The notes under the pieces are model-generated. The model searched no databases. It had not been told where the DNA came from and saw nothing but the letters and a program-made list of their open reading frames with translations. Below, in pieces: positions 1 to 9,600 of a stretch of DNA of 64,000 nucleotides. This DNA is from Streptomyces phaeochromogenes (lineage in GTDB: Bacteria > Actinomycetota > Actinomycetes > Streptomycetales > Streptomycetaceae): NCBI RefSeq assembly GCF_001418655.1, contig NZ_LIQZ01000105.1, forward strand, positions 37,639 through 101,638, read 5' to 3'. The translations under genes and the position numbers were made by a program. Each line of letters begins with the position of its first letter. The first letter of the stretch is position 1.

Positions 1-574
<574 letters not shown>

Positions 575-789
575 TCATGGTGCTCGATATGGGGTCGAGC
601 CTGCAGCCGACCCTCGACCTTCGTCGCCAGGGACGGCACTGGGTGGCTGCGGGGTGTGGCCCGAGCCGCAGACCGCGGCCGTTGCGACGATCACCACTAC
701 GGCGGTGATCGACAGCAACCTCCAGGCGATGACGTCAGCAACCGCTTGGTTTGATGTTCGGGATCACGGCAACGTGCGAAGCTGTGAAT

Positions 790-1659
790 GTGCAACGCGA
801 GCCGAGGTTGGACGAACTGGGAGCCTTCCTCAAGGCGCGCCGTGCACAGCTGAGCCCCGGTGGGGTCGGGCTGCCCGACACCGGTGAGCAGCGGCGTGTT
901 CCCGGTCTGCGTCGTGAGGAAGTCGCTCGGCTGGCCACGATCAGCACCGATTACTACGTCCGGCTCGAACAGGGTCGCGTTCAGGCGTCCGCGGCCGTCC
1001 TCGACGCTCTCGCGCAGGTGCTCCGCCTCGACGGCGATCAGCGCGAGTACATCCTGACCCTCGCGGGAAAGACCGCCTTGCCCCCGGCGAACAAGAGCGC
1101 TCGGCAAGAAGTCGGCCCGCAGTTGCGGTACCTGCTGGACGATTTCACCCTGACAGCGGGGTTCGTCATCGGGCGCAACACGGATCTTCTGGCGTGGAAC
1201 GCCATGGCTGCCGCTCTGGTGACGGACTTCGGGCGTATCCCCGAGGAACAGCGCAACTACGTGCGCCTGCTGTTCACCGAACCCGTCATCCGGGTGTTGT
1301 ACAGAGACTGGGAGCACATGGCGCGACTGGCCGTGTCCCACCTGCGCATGGACAGCAGGCGGAACCCTCACGATCCTCGACTGACCGTGCTTGTCGAAGA
1401 ACTTTCCGCGCTTGATCCGCAGTTCCGGCTGTGGTGGACCTCGCACGATGTCGCCGTGCGGGCCGGCGGCACCAGGCTGCTCCGGCATCCCGCGGTCGGC
1501 GACCTGACATTTCAACGGTCCACCTTCATTTGCGCGGAGGATCCCGAACAGCAGCTCGTGGTGTGGACCGCCGAACCCGGCAGCCAGACTTACAGGGCCC
1601 TGTGTTCCCTGGCTGCCGCCATCGAGAGGGCGCCGGAGAGGCTGCACGGCGCCACTTGA
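790..1659 (+). CDS. XRE-family regulator with MmyB-like ligand-binding domain (paralogue 1)
   Basis: Cytoplasmic DNA-binding regulator. An N-terminal HTH (LDELGAFLKARRAQLSP, then [13 protein letters not shown] and YYVRLEQGR, residues about 5-75) is followed by the PAS-like MmyB/MLTR ligand-binding domain (VIGRNTDLLAWNAMAAAL, then FTEPVIRVLYRDWE). The GTG at 790 gives 289 residues, matching the 289-290 of its three paralogues in this window. An ATG at 751 and a GTG at 784 are in the same frame; none has a strong ribosome site. It is divergent from the aldo/keto reductase and ends 5 bp from a convergent amidohydrolase. Unlike three paralogues, no copy of the 19-bp motif is seen upstream. The ligand is unknown. 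Confidence 0.9.
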   Translation: MQREPRLDELGAFLKARRAQLSPGGVGLPDTGEQRRVPGLRREEVARLATISTDYYVRLEQGRVQASAAVLDALAQVLRLDGDQREYILTLAGKTALPPANKSARQEVGPQLRYLLDDFTLTAGFVIGRNTDLLAWNAMAAALVTDFGRIPEEQRNYVRLLFTEPVIRVLYRDWEHMARLAVSHLRMDSRRNPHDPRLTVLVEELSALDPQFRLWWTSHDVAVRAGGTRLLRHPAVGDLTFQRSTFICAEDPEQQLVVWTAEPGSQTYRALCSLAAAIERAPERLHGAT

Positions 1660-1664
1660 GGCTT

Positions 1665-2624
1665 TCACCGACTTGTCCCCGGGAACAGGCGTTTCGCGTT
1701 GGCCGTTGTCAGGGAACGCCACGTGGATCCCTCAACCGGTGACTCGGCCGCGTCGATCGCCGCGATGTGGGCATCGGCCAGCGGGGGAGGCGTCCAGCAG
1801 TAGTCGCTGCCGAACAGCACGCGGTCCGGACCGACGAGTTCGAGCAGTGCGGGGACCTGGCGTGGAAAGGCTGTGCCCGCCATGTCGTAGTACAGGCCCT
1901 GCAGTTGCTGGACGGCATCGAGGGAGGGTGACTTCTCCGAAGGCAGGAACAGCCTCATGAACTCGTTGATGCGGTCGGCCAGGACGGGAACCGCGCCACC
2001 GCCGTGCGGAACGATCACCTGCATGTTCGGATGGCGCGTCAGGACGCCCGCCATCACCAGGTCCGTGACGGTACGGGCCGTGTCGAAGATGTACTCGACC
2101 ATCGGCCGCGGTCTGCCGAGTGCGGACTGTTCCCAGCACACCGGTGAGGTCGGGTGCAGGAAAACCACAGCCCGGCGGCGGTCGAGTTCCGCGAAGACCG
2201 GGTCGAGGCGCTGGTCGCCCAGGTACACACCGTGCGTGTGCGTCAGCAAGGCCACGCCGTCGGCGTCGAGTTCGTCGAAGGCGAATGCGATCTCCTCCAA
2301 CGAGCCTTCCACGTCGGGTAGGGGAAGCGACACGAAGTTGCCGAAGCGGCCGGGGTGGTCGCGGTTCAGCTCGGCGGTGCACTCGTTGACACGTCGGGCG
2401 AGGAGGCGAGCCGCATTGTCGTCGCCGAAGTGCACGCCGGGGGATGACATGGAGAGCATCGCGGTGTCGATGCCGTTGCGGTCCATCAGGTCCAGGTGCG
2501 TTCGCACGGACCACGTGGGCCAGCCGCCCATGCCGTCGGGGTGGGCGTGGCCCGCCGCCGTCGCCTGCTGGACGTAGAAGTCGGGCAGCAGGTGGGCGTG
2601 GACGTCGATGAGGCCGGAGGACAT
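1665..2624 (-). CDS. Amidohydrolase family 2 (ACMSD-like metal-dependent decarboxylase/hydrolase)
   Basis: A 319-residue TIM-barrel metalloenzyme of the Amidohydro_2 family, which includes aminocarboxymuconate-semialdehyde, resorcylate and orsellinate decarboxylases. The metal ligands are visible: HxH in DVHAHLLPDFY at residues 8-10, His in VFLHPTSPV, His in IVPHGGGAVP and Asp in LFGSDYCW. The reaction is probably decarboxylation of an aromatic acid or hydrolysis of a related lactone; the substrate cannot be told. It is cytosolic, with no signal peptide. It is convergent with the upstream regulator and lies 63 bp before the antiporter gene on the same strand. Two further members of this family occur at 46.2 and 62.0 kb, both with Tat leaders. 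Confidence 0.88.
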   Translation of the reverse strand: MSSGLIDVHAHLLPDFYVQQATAAGHAHPDGMGGWPTWSVRTHLDLMDRNGIDTAMLSMSSPGVHFGDDNAARLLARRVNECTAELNRDHPGRFGNFVSLPLPDVEGSLEEIAFAFDELDADGVALLTHTHGVYLGDQRLDPVFAELDRRRAVVFLHPTSPVCWEQSALGRPRPMVEYIFDTARTVTDLVMAGVLTRHPNMQVIVPHGGGAVPVLADRINEFMRLFLPSEKSPSLDAVQQLQGLYYDMAGTAFPRQVPALLELVGPDRVLFGSDYCWTPPPLADAHIAAIDAAESPVEGSTWRSLTTANAKRLFPGTSR

Positions 2625-2687
2625 GACGAGGGGGTCCCTTCTTGTAGGCTCGCGAGGCTTGGATCCAGGCCGGGTGTCAGGCTTGGC

Positions 2688-4274
2688 TCACTCCGCCTGC
2701 TCGCGTCCGGCCAGTCGCACCTCTTCGTTGTCCAGGGCGGCCTGGAGTCGGCGCAGCACGGTGTCGTCGATGTGCCGTTCGTCGCGCAGGCGGACGACGG
2801 TTGCGCGTTTGTGGGCGATGAGGGCCAGGCGCAGCTCGGTGTAGTGGCGGTTGTGGAGCAGGGCGGGATCGCCGTCGGAGCCCGCGCCCCTGGCCCGTAC
2901 GGTTGCCAGGTGGGCCTCGTACTCCTGGCGCAGCCACTCCGTGACTCTCGGGGTGGTGCCCAGCTCCTCGGCGAGTCGCGGTAGTGCCCAGATTGCTTCC
3001 TCGGTGGCCGTGGTGTCGGCGAGGATCTCTTCCTCGTCCACAGACGTGTCGCGCGGCAGCCGGGCCCAGCGCACCACGCCCGGCAGCAGCAGTCCCTGCA
3101 CCACGAGAGTCACCACGATGACGCCGGAGGTGACGAAGACGATGAAGGCACGGTCGGGGAAGGGGGCGCCGGAGTCGAGGGTCTCCGGCACCGAGAGCGC
3201 CACGGCGAGCGACACCGCGCCACGGAAGCCCGCAAGGCCGCTGACGACACGTGCCCGGTGACTGATTCTCAGTTCCCGCTGCTGGGGACGCCGGTCGATG
3301 GCGCGGATCAGGTAGGCGGAGGAGAACAGGAACGCGAACCGGACCACGACCAGCACCACGCTGACCACTCCGATCGCGATCAGGGCGTCCTGGAGGTCGG
3401 ACCCGTTCAAGTGGCGGAGCGCGTATTGGAGTTCCACTCCGACCAGGACGAAAAGTGTGCCGTTGATGATGAAGGTGAGCAGTGGCCAGAACGCCAGAGC
3501 CTGGCGGCGGTGCTCGGCGCGGATGAGGCTGGGAGCCACCTGGGCCATGATCAGCCCGCTCACGACGACCGCGAGGACGCCTGAGGCGTGGATCAGCTCG
3601 GCGAGCAGGTATGCCGTGAACGGCGCAAGGATCATGACGAGATTGCCGAGCAGGGGATCGTCCAGGCGTCGCCGCAGGTTCATGTTGATCCAGGCGACCG
3701 CCACGCCGACCGCGGCCCCTCCGCCGTAGGCCAGGAGGAACAGGGCGCCGACGTGCGGAAGGGTGAGGTGTTCCTCGCCGACGGTGAGACCGACCGCCAG
3801 GCCGAAGATGACCAGTGCGGTGCCGTCGTTGACGAGGCTTTCGGCACGCAGCACGGTGACCTGACGGCGCGGCAGAGAGCGGGCCAGGACGCCCACCGCT
3901 GTGGCGTCGGTCGGAGCCACGGCCGCGCCCAGCGCCCACGCCGGTCCCCACGGCAGTCCGAGCGCATGCCCGGCGACCGCGACGGCCCACGCGGTGAGGA
4001 TCACCAGCACCGTGCTGAGCAGGGCGATGCCGCGCAGGTTCGTACGGATCTCCCGCATGGACGTCGTGAGGCTCTCCCAGTACAGCAGCACCGGCAGGAA
4101 GAGCAGCAGCACCACTTCCGGTGGAAGCTGTGTCTGGCGCACGGCCGGGACCAGCCCGACAAGGGCACCCACGACAAGCAGCACTACAGGTGGTGCCACG
4201 CCCAGCCGCTGCGCGACGAACTGGCCGACCAGCACGGCCACACCCAGGAGCACGACGAGTTCGAGACCGATCAC
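2688..4274 (-). CDS. Na+/H+ antiporter, CPA1 family
   Basis: Integral membrane cation/proton exchanger of about 528 residues. It has roughly 12 hydrophobic helices from GLELVVLLGVAVLVGQFVAQ to about residue 400. The ion-binding motif is GAAVAPTDATAVGVLAR, with its conserved Asp. A charged, helical cytoplasmic tail (EEEILADTTATEEAIW to the end) is typical of bacterial NhaP/CPA1 proteins. I chose the GTG at 4274 (VIGLELVVLL) because the helix begins at once; a GTG at 4334 in frame would add 20 Pro/Gly-rich residues. It probably serves pH and sodium homeostasis and has no evident link to its neighbours. Confidence 0.9.
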   Translation of the reverse strand: MIGLELVVLLGVAVLVGQFVAQRLGVAPPVVLLVVGALVGLVPAVRQTQLPPEVVLLLFLPVLLYWESLTTSMREIRTNLRGIALLSTVLVILTAWAVAVAGHALGLPWGPAWALGAAVAPTDATAVGVLARSLPRRQVTVLRAESLVNDGTALVIFGLAVGLTVGEEHLTLPHVGALFLLAYGGGAAVGVAVAWINMNLRRRLDDPLLGNLVMILAPFTAYLLAELIHASGVLAVVVSGLIMAQVAPSLIRAEHRRQALAFWPLLTFIINGTLFVLVGVELQYALRHLNGSDLQDALIAIGVVSVVLVVVRFAFLFSSAYLIRAIDRRPQQRELRISHRARVVSGLAGFRGAVSLAVALSVPETLDSGAPFPDRAFIVFVTSGVIVVTLVVQGLLLPGVVRWARLPRDTSVDEEEILADTTATEEAIWALPRLAEELGTTPRVTEWLRQEYEAHLATVRARGAGSDGDPALLHNRHYTELRLALIAHKRATVVRLRDERHIDDTVLRRLQAALDNEEVRLAGREQAE

Positions 4275-4341
4275 GGGGCTTGCTCCTGGGTCGGGCGGGC
4301 TGCCGGCGGGAGTCCAGCGGCACCCACCGGGCACGTCTGGC

Positions 4342-4713
4342 TCATCTGGGCACCAGCTCCAGCGTCGTCGGGCGTGCCGCCACCATGGGATTGACGTACG
4401 CGCCGCCGAAGCGGCCGTACTTGGTGCGGTACGCGGTGTCGATGCGGTCGTTGATCTCGGAGTCCGTCACCTCGACGAACGTGACGTCCTTGTCGACGCC
4501 GCCGGATCGGACGCGCCCCTGATGGTTCGCGCGTGCCGTGCGCCACCAACCGCCGTCCCTACCTCGGAAGGAGCGGACGTAGAGATGGTCGCCGTCGCGG
4601 ACGACCCAGATCGGCACCGGCCCCCGCAGGGTGCCGTCACGCCGGAGCGGCGACATCTCCAGCTCGTCGGCCCCGCCGATGCGGTTGAGCTCGTCGCTCG
4701 TCCATGTCGTCAT
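4342..4713 (-). CDS. DUF2255 family protein
   Basis: A 123-residue protein beginning MTTWTSDELNRIGGADEL. It carries the family hallmarks of a short N-terminal helix, the strand PIWVVRDGDHLYVRSFRG, and the segment GGWWRTARANHQGRVR. The fold is probably a small beta barrel like the F420/PPOX-type split barrels, but the function is unknown. The ATG at 4713 fits the family start better than the in-frame ATG at 4737. Related genes are often found beside SnoaL-like and oxidoreductase genes, as here. The 148 bp between this start and the next gene hold nothing I recognise. Confidence 0.8.
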   Translation of the reverse strand: MTTWTSDELNRIGGADELEMSPLRRDGTLRGPVPIWVVRDGDHLYVRSFRGRDGGWWRTARANHQGRVRSGGVDKDVTFVEVTDSEINDRIDTAYRTKYGRFGGAYVNPMVAARPTTLELVPR

Positions 4714-4861
4714 CGGTGTTTCTCCAAACTCCATCATCCGGTGAGGGCAAGGAAGCTCGTCACGGTCGTCGGGGCGGCCTCAGGACGAGATTCACCGCGG
4801 CGTCGGCGAAGGCGTAGGAATGGGCGCGTCACTGTGGTCGGGGGTGCCGGAAGACCTGCGT

Positions 4862-5287
4862 TCAGGCGGGAGTGGTGGTGAGAGGCTCGCCGAGGCAGGT
4901 ACGTGTGATGCCGAGCGAGTCCTCGAAGACGCGATAGTCGGTTATCAGGCCGTCGGCGACGGTGAAACGCAGGATCATCTCGCTGTCGAGCACCTGTCCC
5001 GAGGGACGGAACCGGGAGGCGTACCGGCCTGGTGCCAGGACCTGTCCGTCAGCCTCCACCATGGTCTGCAGCTCGAACGCGAGCGGCTCGACGGCTGCGA
5101 AGAACGCGGTGAGGGACTGCCGGATCTCCTCCGGTCCGGTGCGGCGTCCGGCCCAGGGAGTCAGTGCCGGGTCACCCGGGATCGTCCACGTCGCGTCGGC
5201 TGCGAAGTGGGAGAGGATCCGTTCCATTTCGCGTGTGCCGAGGGCGTCGAAGTACGCCTCTACGGTGAGGATCGCCTCGCTGGTCAT
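4862..5287 (-). CDS. SnoaL-like / limonene-epoxide-hydrolase-fold protein
   Basis: A 141-residue cone-shaped alpha+beta (NTF2-like) protein. MTSEAILTVEAYFDALGTRE is the typical first helix; SHFAADATWTIPG and FFAAVEPLAFELQTMVEADG follow the family pattern. Members are cyclases, isomerases, hydrolases or non-catalytic ligand binders acting on small hydrophobic molecules. The in-frame sequence upstream of the ATG at 5287 is Pro/Arg-rich and not family-like. It lies 109 bp downstream of the zinc alcohol dehydrogenase on the same strand and may be last in the CMD-cupin-dehydrogenase operon. Confidence 0.82.
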   Translation of the reverse strand: MTSEAILTVEAYFDALGTREMERILSHFAADATWTIPGDPALTPWAGRRTGPEEIRQSLTAFFAAVEPLAFELQTMVEADGQVLAPGRYASRFRPSGQVLDSEMILRFTVADGLITDYRVFEDSLGITRTCLGEPLTTTPA

Positions 5288-5396
5288 GGCGGTCGGTCCG
5301 TTCTGCTGGGCTGTGGTGGGCGGGCGCGGATACCGCCGGTCGGGGCCGGCGGTGGTGGGCGCGGCTGGGGCTGCCCACCACCGCCGGGGCTTCAAG

Positions 5397-6413
5397 TCAC
5401 GGACGCAGCAGCGCCTTGACGGCGCGGCGCTCGTCCATGGCTTTGTAGCCTTCGGCGACCTCGTCCAGGGACAGGGTGAGGTCGAAGACCTTGCCCGGGT
5501 TGATACGGCCGCTGAAGACGCGCTCTATGAGGTCGGGAAGGTAGGCCCGCACGGGGGCGGGGCCGCCACGCAGGCCGACGTGGGAGAAGAAGAGCTGCTG
5601 GCCGTCGATCTGTACGTCGTGGGGCATGCCGACGAAGCCGACGCTGCCGCCCGGCCGCGTGGACTGCAGGGCCTGCTGCATCGACTGCTGTGTGCCGACG
5701 CACTCGAGGACGGAGTCGGCGCCGACGCCGTTCGTCAGTTCCTTGACGCGGGCGATGCCTTCCTCGCCGCGTTCGGTGACGATGTCGGTGGCGCCGAACT
5801 CCAGGGCCAGCTTCTGCCGGGACTCGTGGCGGCTCATGGCGATGATGCGTTCGGCGCCCAGTTCCTTCGCGGCGATGACGCCGGACAGGCCCACCGCGCC
5901 GTCACCGACGACCACGGCCGTCGAACCCGGCTGGACCGCGGCCGCCTTGGCGGCGTACCAACCGGTGCCCATGACGTCGGACAGGGCCAGCAGGCTCGGA
6001 ATCAGCTCCTTGCCCGGCTGCTCCGGAATGGCGACCAGGGTGCCGTCGGCGAGGGGGATGCGGATGTACTCGGCCTGGCAGCCGTTGGGAAAGTCGCGGT
6101 GCAGGCAGTTGGTCTGGTAGCCGGCCCGGCAGTTCGGGCAGGTGTTGTCGGAGGCGATGAAGGAGCCGATGACGAACTGTCCGGGCCTGACGGTCGATAC
6201 GTCGTTGCCGACCTCCTCGACGATGCCGACGTACTCGTGGCCGATCGGCTGCGGCTCGGTGATCGGGGTGATACCCCGGTAGCTCCACAGGTCGGAGCCG
6301 CACACGCAGGTGGCGACGGTACGGATGACCGCGTCCGTGGCCGCCGTGATCTTCGGCTCGGGGGCGTTCTCCACCCGGATGTCGCCGGGGCCGTGAATGA
6401 TGGTTGCTCGCAT
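5397..6413 (-). CDS. Zinc-dependent alcohol dehydrogenase (MDR family)
   Basis: A 338-residue medium-chain dehydrogenase using NAD(P)H. The catalytic zinc site is in CVCGSDLW and PIGHEYVG, the structural zinc loop in CPNCRAGYQTNCLH, and the Rossmann motif in VVVGDGAVGLSGV. The product probably oxidises or reduces a small alcohol or aldehyde. It is the third gene of a same-strand group (CMD-like, cupin, dehydrogenase) with gaps of 94 and 36 bp, an arrangement often seen in actinobacterial detoxification loci. No frameshift or missing ligand is seen. Confidence 0.92.
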   Translation of the reverse strand: MRATIIHGPGDIRVENAPEPKITAATDAVIRTVATCVCGSDLWSYRGITPITEPQPIGHEYVGIVEEVGNDVSTVRPGQFVIGSFIASDNTCPNCRAGYQTNCLHRDFPNGCQAEYIRIPLADGTLVAIPEQPGKELIPSLLALSDVMGTGWYAAKAAAVQPGSTAVVVGDGAVGLSGVIAAKELGAERIIAMSRHESRQKLALEFGATDIVTERGEEGIARVKELTNGVGADSVLECVGTQQSMQQALQSTRPGGSVGFVGMPHDVQIDGQQLFFSHVGLRGGPAPVRAYLPDLIERVFSGRINPGKVFDLTLSLDEVAEGYKAMDERRAVKALLRP

Positions 6414-6449
6414 GATGCTTTCCCAGGTCTTGGCAGGTACGTGGTGGCG

Positions 6450-6857
6450 TCAGGGGCGGGTGCGGGTGCTGACGCGCGGGCCGTGGTACTCGACGTCCGA
6501 GACGTGCTCGAGCCAGGTGGCGTCGTCGGTCTCCCACAGCGCGAGATGGATCATGAACTGGTCGGGCGCGGCCCCGTGCCAGTGCTCCTCACCCGGGGGC
6601 GTGTGGATGACGTCGCCGGGATGGGCCTCGATGATGTCGCCGCCACGCGACTGCACCAAGGCGATGCCCTCGACGATGTAGAGGGTCTGTCCCAGGGAGT
6701 GGGAGTGCCAGGCGGTGCGGGCGCCGGGCGTGAACCGGACCATGTTGGCCCGCATTCGGGAGGGGGCCTCGCCGCGGTAGATCACATCGGCGTAGGCGTC
6801 GCCGGTGAACCACTCGGCGGGAAGCCTCATGGTCGGGGGCTGCTTCAGCAGTTCCAT
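6450..6857 (-). CDS. Cupin-domain protein
   Basis: A 135-residue single-domain cupin. Motif 1 reads WHSHSLGQTLYIVEG (two His plus Gln in the metal shell) and motif 2 PGDVIHTPPGEEHWHG (His). It begins MELLKQPPTMRLPAEWFTGD, like the quercetinase-type small cupins that travel with carboxymuconolactone decarboxylase-like genes. It could be a metal-dependent dioxygenase, an isomerase or a binding protein; the sequence does not decide. Its gene lies between the CMD-like gene and the alcohol dehydrogenase and is probably co-transcribed with them. Confidence 0.88.
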   Translation of the reverse strand: MELLKQPPTMRLPAEWFTGDAYADVIYRGEAPSRMRANMVRFTPGARTAWHSHSLGQTLYIVEGIALVQSRGGDIIEAHPGDVIHTPPGEEHWHGAAPDQFMIHLALWETDDATWLEHVSDVEYHGPRVSTRTRP

Positions 6858-6951
6858 GTGTGTTTCCCTCGGCGGTGCTGTCGCCGGACAGCGCGCCGGC
6901 GGTATGGGGGCGCGAGCCCGCTCTGTCGGGTGTGGGCCGTCCGGGAGAGGC

Positions 6952-7284
6952 TCAGCCGGACTGGTCGGCCTTGTCCACGATCTCCTTGAGCTGGTTCATG
7001 GCGGTCATGGCGTTGGGCCATCCGGCGTAGAAGGCCAGATGGGTGATGGCCTCGATCAACTCGTCCTTGGTCACGCCGTTCTCCAGCGCCTTGCCAAGGT
7101 GGAAGGCGAGCTGGTCGTTGCGGTACAGGGCGGCGAGCGCGGTGACGGTGACCAGGCTCCGGTCGCGCGGGGACAGACCCGGGCGCTCCCAGATGTCGCC
7201 GAACAGGACTGTGTCGGTCACCTCCGCGAGCTTGGGGGCGAACTCCTGGATCGCCGGCGGCGCGAACTTCTTCCGGTCGGTCAT
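6952..7284 (-). CDS. Carboxymuconolactone decarboxylase family protein
   Basis: A 110-residue all-helical protein. The family core is present: LSPRDRSLVTVTALAAL, then ENGVTKDELIEAITHLAFYAGWPNAM, whose His is the usual catalytic residue of gamma-CMDs. The CxxC of AhpD-type peroxidatic members is absent, so a decarboxylase or isomerase role is more likely than a thiol redox one. The ATG at 7284 (MTDRKKFAPP) was chosen over longer in-frame starts that lack family similarity. It is the first gene of the CMD-cupin-dehydrogenase group and is divergent from the second MmyB-like regulator, its likely regulator (inference). Confidence 0.88.
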   Translation of the reverse strand: MTDRKKFAPPAIQEFAPKLAEVTDTVLFGDIWERPGLSPRDRSLVTVTALAALYRNDQLAFHLGKALENGVTKDELIEAITHLAFYAGWPNAMTAMNQLKEIVDKADQSG

Positions 7285-7613
7285 GGGGGGTGTTCCTAAC
7301 GTGTGTTCAGGGAGGGAGAGGCGAAGTCGTGCGAGGCCAGTCGTCGGGCGTGGAGACCGGCGCCAAGTGTCAGGCCATTGCTGGGAGACCCGACTTCTTT
7401 CAGTACTTTCTCTTCCCGCCTCCTCCGCCTGCCGCATGGATATACCGAATATCGGTGACGTCCGGAAAGCAATTGCGGCCCCGAGGTTGGCGACCCCGCC
7501 TCTTCGGGTGAATGCTCTCCGTAGGTCGGTCCTGATCGTGGGCCGCTCCCTCGACCCTGCCACCATCGTGCGAACCCGCAAAGGGGAGAATTCCATCCTG
7601 GGAATGACTTATC

Positions 7614-7632
7614 CAGGGGAAGAATCCTTACC
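7614..7632 (-). promoter_or_regulatory. Candidate MmyB-family operator (19-bp motif)
   Basis: On the minus strand this reads GGTAAG-GATTCTT-CCCCTG and ends 38 bp before the start of the second MmyB-like regulator. The same GG(T/G)(A/C)AG-N7-CCCCTG layout recurs at 8616, 13616, 15590, 15623 and 15701. A weaker half-matching copy (ATTCTCCCCT half conserved) lies at 7582-7600. The position suits autoregulation and control of the divergent CMD operon. Confidence 0.5.
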
Positions 7633-7669
7633 CCCCTCGCGAAGACCGAGCGGTGCGAGACTGGCACTC

Positions 7670-8542
7670 ATGACCGGCGACGCGCATCTGAACGAGCTGG
7701 GTGAATTCCTCAAGGCGCGAAGGGCCGTATTGAGCCCGCGCACCGTCGGCCTGCCGGACACCGGTGGTCCCCGGCGTGTGCCCGGCCTGCGCCGCGAGGA
7801 GGTCGCCCTGCTCGCAGCCATCAGCACTGATTACTACACGCGGCTGGAGCAGGGCCGCATCCAGCCGTCCGCGCCGGTGCTGGCAGCTCTGGCCCAGGTC
7901 CTGCATCTGGGCAACGACCAGCGCGACCACCTGTTCGAGCTGGTCGGCCGGCAGACGGCGCGCCCCCGCCGCCAGGTCGCGCAGAGGGTGCAGCCACAGT
8001 TGCGCCGCCTGCTCGACGACCTCAATGCGACCCCCGGCGTCGTGATCGGCCGTCGTATGGACATCCTGGCGTGGAATCCGCTCGCAGCCGCCTTGCTCAC
8101 CGATTTCGCGCAGGTGCCGGAAAGGAACCGGAACTACGTCCGGATCCTCTTCACCGACCCGTCCATGAGGACGTTGTACGCGGACTGGCGGACCGTCACC
8201 CGCGCATGCGTGTCCCATCTGCGCACGCTGGCCGCCAAGTACCCGGACGACCCGCGGCTGACCAGTCTGGTTGGCGAACTCTCCGTGCAGGACAAGGACT
8301 TCGGGCAGTGGTGGGGAAGCCGCCACGCGGTGTCCCGCACCATAGGCACGAAGCGCTTCTACCATCCCGTCGTCGGCGAACTGGCCCTCGACTGGGACAC
8401 CCTCACCTGCAGCACGAATCCGGATCAGGAACTCGTCGTCTGGACGGCGGAGTCCGGCAGTCCGTCGTACGACGGACTGCGCACGCTGGCCTCGTGGGCC
8501 GCCAGTCACCTCGGCGAGTCCGCAGCCGGTCGGGTGACCTGA
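7670..8542 (+). CDS. XRE-family regulator with MmyB-like ligand-binding domain (paralogue 2)
   Basis: A 290-residue regulator with the same architecture as its paralogues: HTH ([42 protein letters not shown]) and then the MmyB-type ligand-binding domain (VIGRRMDILAWNPLAAALLTDF, FTDPSMRTLYADW). The ATG at 7670 gives the expected length; the open frame upstream is intergenic. It is divergent from the CMD-cupin-dehydrogenase operon, with a 19-bp motif between them, and is followed by a third paralogue in tandem. Confidence 0.92.
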   Translation: MTGDAHLNELGEFLKARRAVLSPRTVGLPDTGGPRRVPGLRREEVALLAAISTDYYTRLEQGRIQPSAPVLAALAQVLHLGNDQRDHLFELVGRQTARPRRQVAQRVQPQLRRLLDDLNATPGVVIGRRMDILAWNPLAAALLTDFAQVPERNRNYVRILFTDPSMRTLYADWRTVTRACVSHLRTLAAKYPDDPRLTSLVGELSVQDKDFGQWWGSRHAVSRTIGTKRFYHPVVGELALDWDTLTCSTNPDQELVVWTAESGSPSYDGLRTLASWAASHLGESAAGRVT

Positions 8543-8615
8543 CCTGACCGCAAATGACCACCGGGGATCTGTAGCACCACGCCTCGGGAAAACAAGAGGC
8601 GACTGCCCAGAGCCT

Positions 8616-8634
8616 GGGAGAAAACTCTCCCCCT
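8616..8634 (+). promoter_or_regulatory. Candidate MmyB-family operator (19-bp motif)
   Basis: GGGAGA-AAACTCT-CCCCCT lies 35 bp before the ATG of the third MmyB-like regulator. Its right half and flank (AACTCTCCCCCTCAC) are identical to the site before the fourth paralogue at 13616-13634. The shared spacing to the start codon supports an autoregulatory operator. Confidence 0.5.
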
Positions 8635-8668
8635 CACTTTTCAGTCGAGCGCTGTGACACTAGCTGCT

Positions 8669-9538
8669 ATGTGCAGTAAAGCGCATTTGGCCGAACTGGG
8701 AGAATTTCTCAAGGTGTGCCGGGCGCAGCTCAGTCCGCGCACGGTGGGTCTGCCCGAGTCCGGGGCGCCCCGGCGAGTGCCGGGGCTGCGCCGGGAGGAG
8801 GTCGCCCAGCTCGCGGGGATCAGCGCCGACCGCTACGCGCGGTTGGAACAGGGGCGTGCCCCAGTGTCGACAGCAGTGCTCGCAACGCTCGTCCGTGTCC
8901 TGCGTCTCGACGATGACCAGCGTGACCACCTGTTCGCGCTCGCGGCGAGAGGTGAGTGTGCGCCGCGCCGCCGACCGGCACAGAAGGTCCAGGGGCAACT
9001 CAGACGTCTCCTGGACGAACTGACCGCGACCCCTGCGCTCGTCCTGGGGCGTCACATGGACATCCTGGCCTGGAACGCTCTGGCAGCCGCTCTGCTCACC
9101 GACTTCGAGCGGGTTCCGGAGAAGAGGCGCAACTACGCCCGGCTGGTCTTCACCGACCCGGGCTTTCGGGAGCTCTACCTCGACTGGAGGTCGGTCGCCC
9201 GGAGCTGCGTCGCCCAACTGCGCGTGGAGGCTGCCAGATGCCCCGGCGACCCCGCGTTGACCGGACTTGTCGGCGAGCTGTCGGTGGCCGACGCCGACTT
9301 CCGGCGGTGGTGGGCCGGTCGCCAGGTGCCCGGTCTGTGGGTCGGCACGAAGAGGCTGCGTCACCCGGTCGCCGGTGACCTCACTCTCGACTGGGACAGC
9401 CTGACCCGTACAGCTGACCCAGCACAGCAACTGGTGGTCATGACGGCCGAGTCCGGGACCCCGTCTCATGACGGACTGCGTTTCCTTGCGTCGTGGACTG
9501 CCTCCCCGTACCAGCGGGCGCGGGATGGGACAGCCTGA
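8669..9538 (+). CDS. XRE-family regulator with MmyB-like ligand-binding domain (paralogue 3)
   Basis: A 289-residue paralogue directly downstream of paralogue 2, 126 bp apart on the same strand. The HTH carries LAELGEFLKVCRAQLSP and YARLEQGRAP, and the ligand domain VLGRHMDILAWNALAAALLTDF and FTDPGFRELYLDW. The HTH differs from the others in recognition-helix residues (ISADRYARLEQ instead of ISTDYYTRLEQ), so its DNA target may have diverged. I prefer the ATG at 8669 to the GTG at 8654 by length. It converges with the dioxygenase relic and monooxygenase group. Confidence 0.9.
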   Translation: MCSKAHLAELGEFLKVCRAQLSPRTVGLPESGAPRRVPGLRREEVAQLAGISADRYARLEQGRAPVSTAVLATLVRVLRLDDDQRDHLFALAARGECAPRRRPAQKVQGQLRRLLDELTATPALVLGRHMDILAWNALAAALLTDFERVPEKRRNYARLVFTDPGFRELYLDWRSVARSCVAQLRVEAARCPGDPALTGLVGELSVADADFRRWWAGRQVPGLWVGTKRLRHPVAGDLTLDWDSLTRTADPAQQLVVMTAESGTPSHDGLRFLASWTASPYQRARDGTA

Positions 9539-9600
9539 CAAAACGAGGCGCGAGGCTCGCCCGTCGGGGGGCTGTGTGCGCCGGCGCCGTGGCCAGCTGA

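Noticed and set aside
697..1722. Long minus-strand frame over the first MmyB-like regulator
   Set aside because: No recognisable domain and fully antisense to a clear HTH protein; the same kind of shadow occurs over each paralogue.
4962..6989. A 675-codon open frame on the plus strand over the alcohol dehydrogenase, cupin and CMD genes
   Set aside because: It lies antisense to four genes with clear domains, and its translation is low-complexity Gly/Ala/Val/Asp with no family pattern; a GC-rich shadow.
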